Positions 1 through 5,236 of a stretch of 5,759 nucleotides of DNA are shown piece after piece. Position 1 is the first letter of the stretch, and each line of letters starts with the position of its first letter. The stretch is taken from positions 1-5,759 of the forward strand of contig JAIRUT010000011.1 of assembly GCA_031254255.1 (NCBI GenBank). Direction: 5' to 3'. The translations under genes were made by a program, and so were the position numbers. This DNA is from Coriobacteriales bacterium (GTDB lineage Bacteria; Actinomycetota; Coriobacteriia; Coriobacteriales; UBA8131). The notes beneath the pieces were generated by a model. That model saw only the letters and a list, made by a program, of their open reading frames with translations, did not search any database and was not told where the DNA came from.

Positions 1-87
1 CGGACTGACAATGATATGCGCCAAGGTGATTTGCTTCCCTGGAACATATTCTTGGATGACACGCTGTATGTTTGCTTCTTCGTTCAT
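1..87 (-). CDS. pduU: PduU/EutS-type permuted BMC shell protein, N-terminal part only
   Basis: This is the first 29 codons of a shell protein; the rest lies beyond the left edge of the window. The visible residues include [16 protein letters not shown], which closely matches the N-terminal strand and first helix of PduU/EutS, the circularly permuted hexameric BMC proteins. In PduU this N-terminal segment forms a small beta-barrel that caps the pore. The ATG at 85-87 follows a purine-rich stretch containing AGGAAG and AAGGA, a good ribosome binding site. The gene starts 36 bp after the stop of the PduA-like gene in the same orientation, so it is probably the next gene of the same operon. The family call rests on the conserved N-terminus alone. 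Whether the rest of the gene is intact cannot be seen. Confidence 0.85.
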   Translation of the reverse strand, partial: MNEEANIQRVIQEYVPGKQITLAHIIVSP

Positions 88-123
88 TCCTTGGTCTTCC
101 TGCGCTTAATTACTGGACAATCC

Positions 124-453
124 TTATTTGATATCTTTTATCGATTTCTCAATGGGTTCGGGAGGAGTTGGCTTGTCAGGCTTGGGGAGAATTTTCTCCA
201 CGTCCACATGGGGCCTGGGGATGACATGCACGGATACGAGCTCACCGATGCGGGCTGCCGCAGCAGCGCCAGCATCTGTCGCGGACTTCACGGCACCAAC
301 ATCGCCGCGAACCATCACTGTTACCAGTCCGCCACCGACATGCTCTTTGCCAATCAGTGCGACATTTGCCGCCTTGACCATGGCATCCGCAGCCTCGACC
401 GAGGCCACAAGACCCTTGGTCTCAATCATTCCCAGAGCAATTTGATTTTCCAT
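124..453 (-). CDS. pduA: PduA/EutM-type hexameric BMC shell protein (BMC-H)
   Basis: This 109-aa protein contains one canonical BMC domain at about residues 4-88, starting [11 protein letters not shown] and ending [15 protein letters not shown], which are hallmark stretches of PduA, PduJ and EutM. Such proteins form hexameric tiles that make up the bulk of microcompartment facets, and their central pore passes small metabolites. The pore loop here is KEHVGGGL (about residues 36-43), a triple glycine where enteric PduA has GSG. This implies a pore without the serine hydroxyl. After the domain there is a proline- and lysine-rich tail ([11 protein letters not shown], then charged residues), roughly 14 residues longer than EutM. 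The ATG start has AAGGATGAAG just upstream. It follows the PduT gene by 39 bp and precedes pduU by 36 bp. It is a major facet protein; the exact paralogue name (PduA, PduJ or EutM) is a convention. Confidence 0.93.
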   Translation of the reverse strand: MENQIALGMIETKGLVASVEAADAMVKAANVALIGKEHVGGGLVTVMVRGDVGAVKSATDAGAAAAARIGELVSVHVIPRPHVDVEKILPKPDKPTPPEPIEKSIKDIK

Positions 454-492
454 TCTTCATCCTTTCTTGGTGTTTATACATCTTTTTAGTGA

Positions 493-1041
493 CTAAAACA
501 ATAAATCCTTAAAATCACCATGAGGTGATGGAATAACTGTGAAGTAGACGAGATTTCCGGTCTCACGAATGGCCTCCACGCCATTTGCCACAGCGGCCCG
601 AACGTCAGCGACATCACCAGTCAGGCTGACATAGGCCTTACCACCGAGCCCCGAACCCAGCCGGATCTCAATGATCTGGACATTGGCCTCCTTGGTGGCG
701 GCATCAGCTGCCATGATCAACGAGGCTATCGAGAGGCTTTCAATCACTCCAACAGCATCGATCTGCTTGATTGCGGTGGTTCCGGTGATCGCCGGAAATA
801 TTTGCTCCTCGATATTTGGAATCACCAGATCGTCGATTACGGCCTCTTCTCCGATCCGGATACCGGTTTTGATGGCATTTTCCACCGAAGCAACATCACC
901 GTAGATCAAGGTGACATACTTGCCAGGGCAGATAGGAGTGCTCATGTAGATCTCAACACGCGCAGACTTGAGCATCGCATCGGCAACCTCATAGCCTTTG
1001 GCGATACTGTTTAATTCCATTAATCCAATTGCTTTGATCAT
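493..1041 (-). CDS. pduT: PduT-type tandem-BMC trimeric shell protein with Fe-S cysteine
   Basis: From the ATG at 1041 this is 182 aa, close to the 184 aa of enteric PduT. It holds two BMC domains, about residues 2-88 (starting IKAIGLMELNSIAKG) and 95-180 (starting DAVGVIESLSIA, ending FTVIPSPH). Two fused BMC domains make a pseudohexameric trimer. The motif TPICPGKY places Cys at residue 38, the position that ligates the [4Fe-4S] cluster in the pore of known PduT proteins, so electron transfer through the shell is the inferred role. An in-frame TTG at 1062 would add seven residues and overlap the pduS stop. I prefer 1041 because AGGA lies just upstream, with GGAGG further back, and because the cysteine then falls at residue 38 and the N-terminus aligns with PduT. 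It follows pduS almost directly, matching the partnership of PduS and PduT. Confidence 0.95.
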   Translation of the reverse strand: MIKAIGLMELNSIAKGYEVADAMLKSARVEIYMSTPICPGKYVTLIYGDVASVENAIKTGIRIGEEAVIDDLVIPNIEEQIFPAITGTTAIKQIDAVGVIESLSIASLIMAADAATKEANVQIIEIRLGSGLGGKAYVSLTGDVADVRAAVANGVEAIRETGNLVYFTVIPSPHGDFKDLLF

Positions 1042-1058
1042 TTGTCCTTTGACCTCCG

Positions 1059-2384
1059 TCAATTCTTGGTGAGCACGATTGCAGCGTCGTTGGCAGCTGT
1101 GACTTGACCAGTGATGCTGGCGTGGATATTCGCGCCCAACTTATCGTCGTCAATCTTTGCTATTAGATCACCTTTATTCACCGCATCACCCATGGATACG
1201 ACCGCCGTTGCAGGTGCTCCCAGATGTTGTTTGAGCAACATTGTCACCTGCTTTGGTTGGTATTGCAGTGTTGATAATGGGGCGGGGCGATCGTAATCGC
1301 GCAAACCGAGACGGGCGATAAGGCGCTTCACGGGAATCTTCCGATAGGCAAACATCGGCAAGGCTTTGAAATCCAGACCTGAGTTGTCGACCTTGACACC
1401 GGCTTTTGCCAATTGCTGTTTGACCAGCTGATTTACCCTTCGCGGAGACAGGCCACAGGGACAAGAATAAAGTTCGCAGGCTCCGCATTCGGAACATCCA
1501 AGTGAGCGTGTCATTCCCTGAAAATCCGAAATCCCATAGTTAGCTATGCGCATTGTCAAATGTGGCTTGACATCGTGACCCAGTAGGTCACGCGGACAGA
1601 GGTCGGTGCACTTCTGGCATTGCTCGCAGGCTGTGCGAGACTGTTTGAGCACCATGCCTTCCGACATCAAGCTTTCGGTGATCACGCGGTTGTTGTTGTC
1701 AAAAAGGAGCACTGCCTTGGTAGTTTTGGTGATCGGAGCATCCAGATCACTGATCAGCTTGCCCATCATCGGTCCGCCGTCCAGAGCTGACTTGCCGTCC
1801 AAGTCTGTTGCCCCTGCCAATGCCAGCGCCTCGCGATAGCTGATGCCAATTGGCAGCTCATAGGTGGCGGGCTTTGGAAGATCCCCCGCCACGGTGACAA
1901 ATGTAGTGGTCACTGGCAGGGAGTTTACGGCTCTGGCCACATTGATGAGGGTTTCAACATTGCTCACCACGGTACCCACAGCCAAAGGAATGCCTCCGCG
2001 GGGAACAACCTTGCCGAGTACATCATAGACGAGGACCTGCTCATCCCCTGCCGGGTAGAAATCACCCATTTCGAAGATCTCGATGTTTTTCGAATTCGCT
2101 GCTCTAACCTTGAGTTCTTTGATTATCTCGGCATGCTTAGCCTTGATCGCAATCTTGGCCTGACTGGCACCGGACAATTGTAGGGCGATGTCCAGGCCCT
2201 TGAAAAACTCCTCTGCATGGGTCTGGAGCAGCTGTTGATCGACACGGATCAAGGGCTCGCACTCTGCAGCGTTAACTATCAGGGTCTCTGCTTTGGCTGC
2301 CAGTTTGATATGGGTCGGAAAACCAGCCCCGCCAGCCCCGACCACGCCAGCCGCCTTGATATTATCCAGCAGTTCTTTGCTCAT
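1059..2384 (-). CDS. pduS: PduS-type cobalamin-reductase-like flavin/Fe-S protein (RnfC family)
   Basis: This is a 441-aa RnfC/NuoF-related oxidoreductase found with microcompartments. It opens with a glycine-rich nucleotide/FMN-binding segment GAGGAGFPTH (residues 16-25) followed by NAAECEPL (38-45), typical of the Complex I 51-kDa-like fold. An SLBB-like segment follows at about 160-215. Two ferredoxin-type cysteine sets come next: CEQCQKCTDLCP (Cys 253, 256, 259, 263) and CSECGACELYSCPC (Cys 297, 300, 303, 308, 310). The last 60 residues look like the RnfC barrel-sandwich domain. In Pdu systems PduS reduces cobalamin to support diol dehydratase. In glycyl-radical compartments it is thought to handle NADH/electron balance, so the substrate here is open. 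Its ATG directly follows the TAA of the pentamer gene, with AGGTG as ribosome binding site, and it runs into pduT. It likely docks on PduT at the inner shell face. Confidence 0.95.
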   Translation of the reverse strand: MSKELLDNIKAAGVVGAGGAGFPTHIKLAAKAETLIVNAAECEPLIRVDQQLLQTHAEEFFKGLDIALQLSGASQAKIAIKAKHAEIIKELKVRAANSKNIEIFEMGDFYPAGDEQVLVYDVLGKVVPRGGIPLAVGTVVSNVETLINVARAVNSLPVTTTFVTVAGDLPKPATYELPIGISYREALALAGATDLDGKSALDGGPMMGKLISDLDAPITKTTKAVLLFDNNNRVITESLMSEGMVLKQSRTACEQCQKCTDLCPRDLLGHDVKPHLTMRIANYGISDFQGMTRSLGCSECGACELYSCPCGLSPRRVNQLVKQQLAKAGVKVDNSGLDFKALPMFAYRKIPVKRLIARLGLRDYDRPAPLSTLQYQPKQVTMLLKQHLGAPATAVVSMGDAVNKGDLIAKIDDDKLGANIHASITGQVTAANDAAIVLTKN

Positions 2385-2681
2385 TTATACACCTGCCGCC
2401 TGATCTGAGGATGAATCATTGTCCGGATCGATGATGCCAACAATCAGCATGTCAATGGGAGCCTCTTCCAATTGGGCGTGCTTGCGGGCCGAACTCCCCG
2501 AGGCCAGCAAGACCTTTTCACCAATTCCTGCTCCGATCATGTCAACTGCAACAACTACGGAATAATCAGCACTGCAGTCGTCCAGATCATTCAGTACTCT
2601 AACCTGCATCAACTTTAGCCCAGTCAAAGAGTCTTCCTTGCGTGTACACCAAAGGTTGCCCATGACGTAGCCGATTCTCAT
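2385..2681 (-). CDS. pduN: PduN/EutN/CcmL-type pentameric BMC vertex protein
   Basis: This 98-aa protein belongs to the EutN/CcmL family (BMC-P), whose pentamers cap the twelve vertices of the polyhedral shell. Family features are the N-terminal strand MRIGYVMGNLWCTRK, the middle stretch AVDMIGAGIGEKVLLASG (about residues 45-62) and the late strand PIDMLIVGIID (75-85). The length fits the usual 85-100 aa. The C-terminus ends in a polar, acidic, serine-rich tail (DPDNDSSSDQ) past the conserved fold. Its ATG overlaps the stop of the upstream GrpU-like gene by four bases (ATGA), and its TAA directly abuts the ATG of pduS. Both arrangements indicate translational coupling. I expect a low-abundance closure protein needed for sealed compartments. 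It could equally be labelled eutN; the window contains no other vertex gene. Confidence 0.94.
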   Translation of the reverse strand: MRIGYVMGNLWCTRKEDSLTGLKLMQVRVLNDLDDCSADYSVVVAVDMIGAGIGEKVLLASGSSARKHAQLEEAPIDMLIVGIIDPDNDSSSDQAAGV

Positions 2682-2983
2682 TGTCCACCCCTTTCTTTTT
2701 TCAACTGTTCTTTGATGCGATCCATGGCTTCTGTGACAGCAGCCGTATCGCCAAAAATTGCAATCATCGTGAAGTGCTGCGGACAGATGCCCTTTATCTC
2801 CAAGGCATTCACGCCAGAAGCCTTTTCGGCAATATCTGCAGCAGCAAACATTTCAGTCAATTTGCCCTGAACAAGTCCGATTGTGTCAAATTTGGAGTCC
2901 TTGAAAAAATCGCGCACTAAGCTGCGACTCGCCAGCATCCTCAGGACGCCGGGTGACGGTTGTTTAATAATCTGAAAATCCAT
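2678..2983 (-). CDS. Permuted BMC-domain shell protein, GrpU-like, single pore-region Cys
   Basis: This 101-aa protein aligns by eye with PduU/EutS in its circularly permuted layout. An N-terminal segment with PSPGVLRMLASR replaces the usual VPGKQVTLAHL, followed by DFFKDSKFDTIGLVQG, the helix AADIAEKASGVNALEIKG, and FTMIAIFGDTAAVTEAMDRI, a typical BMC strand and last helix. It is divergent from ordinary PduU. Its only cysteine, Cys67 in GICPQHF, sits where the pore-facing loop is expected. GrpU, a divergent shell protein of glycyl-radical compartments, is known to bind an Fe-S cluster in its pore, so a GrpU-like role is my inference, not proven. It ends in a charged, lysine-rich tail. It is the first gene of the BMC cluster, has GGTGG about seven bases before its ATG, and overlaps the pentamer gene by four bases. 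A plain EutS/PduU-family shell protein is the main alternative. Confidence 0.8.
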   Translation of the reverse strand: MDFQIIKQPSPGVLRMLASRSLVRDFFKDSKFDTIGLVQGKLTEMFAAADIAEKASGVNALEIKGICPQHFTMIAIFGDTAAVTEAMDRIKEQLKKERGGQ

Positions 2984-3035
2984 CAGGCCACCATCTCGCT
3001 GCTCTCTGGAACTTCAAAACTTCCTCGCCATGGAC

Positions 3036-3094
3036 AAAACGAAAAACAAAAAGCCCCCATGAAATCATCCTTTACGGAGACCTCATGGAGGCTT
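3036..3094 (-). terminator. Intrinsic terminator or attenuator hairpin before the BMC operon
   Basis: In minus-strand RNA, the 12-base arm at 3083-3094 (AAGCCUCCAUGA) pairs with the arm at 3051-3062 (UCAUGGGGGCUU) with no mismatch, using one G-U wobble. On the plus strand the same position is a C-A mismatch, which favours minus-strand function. Inside it, GG opposite UU and UCUCC opposite GGAUGA (one bulged U) extend the stem, capped by GUAAA. The 3' arm runs straight into a U-rich tail (TTTTTGTTTTTC, then GTTTT). It lies about 130 nt after the elp3 stop but also downstream of the proposed BMC promoter, so it may end elp3 transcripts, act as an attenuator for the BMC operon, or both. Confidence 0.75.
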
Positions 3095-3111
3095 CATTGC
3101 CTTTTCAACAG

Positions 3112-3134
3112 GTGCTACATTGCGCCTGTGCTAC
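3112..3134. repeat. 7-bp direct repeat GTGCTAC, possible operator or leader element
   Basis: GTGCTAC occurs at 3112-3118 and again at 3128-3134 on the plus strand, 16 bp start to start. Between and across them lies a small inverted repeat (ACAGGTGC at 3108-3115, GCGCCTGT at 3122-3129, six-base loop) with one non-Watson-Crick position. It lies just downstream of the proposed transcription start, where a repressor site or the first helix of a structured leader could sit. Short repeats like this can arise by chance. Confidence 0.3.
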
Positions 3135-3147
3135 TTTACTTAAAAAT

Positions 3148-3176
3148 ACCCTAACTTACATAAAGCGATACGTCAA
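3148..3176 (-). promoter_or_regulatory. Candidate sigma-70-type promoter for the BMC operon
   Basis: On the minus strand there is TTGACG (3171-3176, five of six bases of the -35 consensus), a 17-bp spacer, and TAGGGT (3148-3153), which is a poor -10 with only three consensus bases. The surroundings are AT-rich. Start of transcription would fall near 3141, giving a leader of about 155 nt before the first BMC gene. The good -35 and ideal spacing are offset by the weak -10, so an activator or another start point is possible. No better candidate is seen between here and the shell genes. Confidence 0.4.
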
Positions 3177-3223
3177 TAGAGAATTTGGTTTTCCTGGACT
3201 TTGCATAAATATTCTATACCTAG

Positions 3224-5206
3224 TCACAAGGCCTTCTGCTGATAAAGACCATTATTCCTGAATCCAAGATTGCGGTAATACTCACGCGTGCCTACTGAAC
3301 TTATGACGTTCATCTTTTCATAACCGCGCTTACTGGCGAGCTCACAGGCGGCGTCGATCAACTGCCGGCCGAGTCCAAGATGCTGCGCATTCTCCTCGCC
3401 ACCATGCAATCTCGCAACCTTGCCATAGATGTGAACTTCTCGAATCATCGCCTCATTTGGACCAAAAGGAAGAGTTGGCTGGTGTTCAAGCATGGCAAGT
3501 ACATAATCAAGCTTTGGCAGTGAGAGGCGCAAAAAGCCGGCAATCTGGTTGGTAGGTGTTACCCATTGCAAAAAGAACTCTTCGGTAGCAGTCGTTTTGT
3601 AGGCAATGGTTTCCATCGCGAGCTTGGCGATCTCAGGTGCGACCGTCGAAATCTCCCGGTAGCGGATCTCCAGTACATCCTCACCCAGTTCACGGATCCT
3701 CTGCTCCACCATCTGGCGCATATTGGTCCTTTTGTTCCCGACCAGAATGTCCTTCGCCGAAATATCCCTGACCATCCGCGAGATGCGTATGAACGCCGGA
3801 GTTACCAAAGTACAGGTGAGCAAGACATCCATAAGCTCATCATCATTATAGGGTCGCCAGCTACCGTCAACAAAATTTTCGCAAAGCCTGGAGCTGGCCA
3901 CCAAAGAGCAGGGGTAGAGCTTAACCTCGTCCGGCTGCCAAGCCATTTCGCTGACAAAACGCTGATAGCCGGCCTTATCCTGTTCCGGTGAGGAGCCATA
4001 AAGGTTTATCATGAAATGAGTGTGTACCTTGAAGCCAAAAAGCCTGAGCAGCTCAAAGGCCTCCTGGATACGAATAAGGCTGATACTACGATTGTTCAAC
4101 TTAAGCACTTCAGGGTCCAGGCTCTGGATGCCAATCTGAATCTTTGTGCAACCAAGTTTGCGTATAGTCATCAGGTTTTCAACACTGATCAGATCAGATC
4201 GGGTCTCGATTACCAAGCCTACCACCCGGCTCTGTGCGGTCTCGTTGATCTCCTGCTCCCGCAGTAGCTCCTCAAAGCCGGCCTTCTGGCAGGCAGATGC
4301 TCGCCTCCAAGCTTTAGAATTCTCATACAGCTCAACGATTGCCTGATTATAACTAAGCTTGCCACGGTTCACCGTTTGCTGCAGATCTATGACACCTTCA
4401 GTCAGCAGTTCGATTGAATTACTCAGCCCACAAACTTCAAGAAATTCCTGACGCTCTTCAACTGTTTGCTTAACAGTATCGCTGAAAAATGTGTCGCTAT
4501 CGTTCTTGTTTTCATTGGTAGAATGGCTGGTATTGATGTTTCCAGAAGCGTTTATTTTGGAATCTTGTGAGATATTATCACTACTTGTAACTTTACTTAC
4601 TGAGCTATCATTCAACGCTCTGAATATCTCCTTGATAAACCAGATCTGATAATCCTCAGGATAGTCACTCCAAGTACCTCCAAGAACAATCACCTCAACC
4701 TTGTCGGTCACATGCCCCATCTGCACCAAAGCCTGCAGCCGCGCTGCCACCTGCAGATAAGGGTCAAAAAAATTCCGTTCCGCTCGTTGACAGGCCGGCT
4801 CGTCACTAAGGTAGCTCTTGGGCATGCGTAGGTCATTGGGACAATAGAGGCAGTCACTGGAGCACCTCCAAGGCTTGGTTATCACCGTAATTGTAGCTAC
4901 CCCAGAGGATGTGCGCCGTGGCTTGACCTGCAATACTTTAAAAAGTTCGGCCTCCAGCTGCTCGTCTACATTCCAACTAGACCAACGCTCGGGCTTAGAC
5001 TCCCTCACATCGAGATAGAAAGGCAACAACTTCTTCTTGGCATAGTGCTGATTAACATCAGAAACACCCCGATTATGCCGATAAATAAGTTGCGACAAAA
5101 ACTTGTCAATGGGAGCCTGCTCATTCCTGGAGTCCTTGGAGGCACTAAAATGCTTTTCGCGCCTGGTTCTCAACTCCTCAAGTATTTCTAAGATTATGGT
5201 TTCCAA
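3224..5206 (-). CDS. elp3: Elp3-family tRNA U34 modification enzyme (radical SAM plus GNAT)
   Basis: This 660-aa protein has the two-domain layout of Elp3, which forms the carboxymethyl group at C5 of the tRNA wobble uridine using S-adenosylmethionine and acetyl-CoA. The radical SAM cluster is the cysteine triad CSSDCLYC (Cys 115, 119, 122), preceded by VITKPWR and followed by RNFFDPYLQ and VIVLGGTWSDYPEDYQ. GLVIETRSD (330-338) and IQIGIQSLD (356-364) are further core strands. The GNAT domain fills about 520-660: REVHIYG (589-595), the acetyl-CoA motif QHLGLG (608-613), and GTREYYRNLGF near the end. It is longer than eukaryotic Elp3 (about 550 aa) because of an insertion between the radical SAM halves that includes an Asn/Ser-rich stretch at about 199-245. 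The start is a TTG with no clear ribosome binding site; no in-frame ATG lies nearby, so the start is uncertain. It follows the DUF2148 gene by 30 bp and is not obviously tied to the BMC. Confidence 0.93.
   Translation of the reverse strand: METIILEILEELRTRREKHFSASKDSRNEQAPIDKFLSQLIYRHNRGVSDVNQHYAKKKLLPFYLDVRESKPERWSSWNVDEQLEAELFKVLQVKPRRTSSGVATITVITKPWRCSSDCLYCPNDLRMPKSYLSDEPACQRAERNFFDPYLQVAARLQALVQMGHVTDKVEVIVLGGTWSDYPEDYQIWFIKEIFRALNDSSVSKVTSSDNISQDSKINASGNINTSHSTNENKNDSDTFFSDTVKQTVEERQEFLEVCGLSNSIELLTEGVIDLQQTVNRGKLSYNQAIVELYENSKAWRRASACQKAGFEELLREQEINETAQSRVVGLVIETRSDLISVENLMTIRKLGCTKIQIGIQSLDPEVLKLNNRSISLIRIQEAFELLRLFGFKVHTHFMINLYGSSPEQDKAGYQRFVSEMAWQPDEVKLYPCSLVASSRLCENFVDGSWRPYNDDELMDVLLTCTLVTPAFIRISRMVRDISAKDILVGNKRTNMRQMVEQRIRELGEDVLEIRYREISTVAPEIAKLAMETIAYKTTATEEFFLQWVTPTNQIAGFLRLSLPKLDYVLAMLEHQPTLPFGPNEAMIREVHIYGKVARLHGGEENAQHLGLGRQLIDAACELASKRGYEKMNVISSVGTREYYRNLGFRNNGLYQQKAL
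4457..4612 (-). other. Asn/Ser-rich low-complexity linker coding segment within elp3
   Basis: This part of elp3 encodes about 50 residues dominated by Asn, Ser, Asp, Thr and Lys (for example NASGNINTSHST and NENKNDSD). It is more AT-rich than the flanking codons and has no counterpart in the short loop of eukaryotic Elp3. It sits between the strand with GGTWSDYPEDY and the helical insert before GLVIETRSD, so it is most likely a disordered loop. It stays in frame, so it is not a sign of a broken gene. Confidence 0.7.
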
Positions 5207-5236
5207 AACTGTAAGCAGTATTGTTTGCCATGCAAA

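Larger units (their letters stand above)
2984..3223 (-). other. Intergenic leader region between elp3 and the BMC operon
   Basis: This 240-bp stretch has no convincing gene on either strand. Read on the minus strand from elp3 toward the BMC operon, it holds a candidate promoter (3148-3176), a 7-bp direct repeat with a small hairpin (3108-3134), a strong hairpin with a U-rich tail (about 3036-3094), and about 65 bp up to the first shell gene. The last part has no clear promoter of its own, though it carries a short direct repeat GAAGTT, TT, GAAGTT. This layout suggests that BMC transcription starts upstream of the hairpin and must pass it. Confidence 0.6.

Noticed and set aside
16..489. 157-codon plus-strand open frame opposite the PduA-like and PduU-like genes
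   Set aside because: It lies antisense to strongly conserved BMC genes, resembles no known protein, and has no supporting start signal; it is a shadow frame.
1042..1062. TTG at 1062 as the start of PduT
   Set aside because: It would add seven residues absent from PduT, while the ATG at 1041 has its own ribosome binding site and places the cluster cysteine at residue 38 as in the family.
3008..3024. Imperfect palindrome GGAACTTCAAAACTTCC upstream of the first shell gene
   Set aside because: Only the outer four bases pair and the rest is a simple direct repeat; too weak to call an operator.
2984..3068. Short minus-strand frame starting ATG at 3068 after AAAGG, overlapping the start of the GrpU-like gene
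   Set aside because: It runs through the terminator tail with a biased composition, ends just inside the next gene in another frame, and resembles nothing known; most likely chance.
3566..3991. 141-codon plus-strand open frame inside elp3
   Set aside because: It is antisense to conserved parts of Elp3 and shows no recognisable domain.
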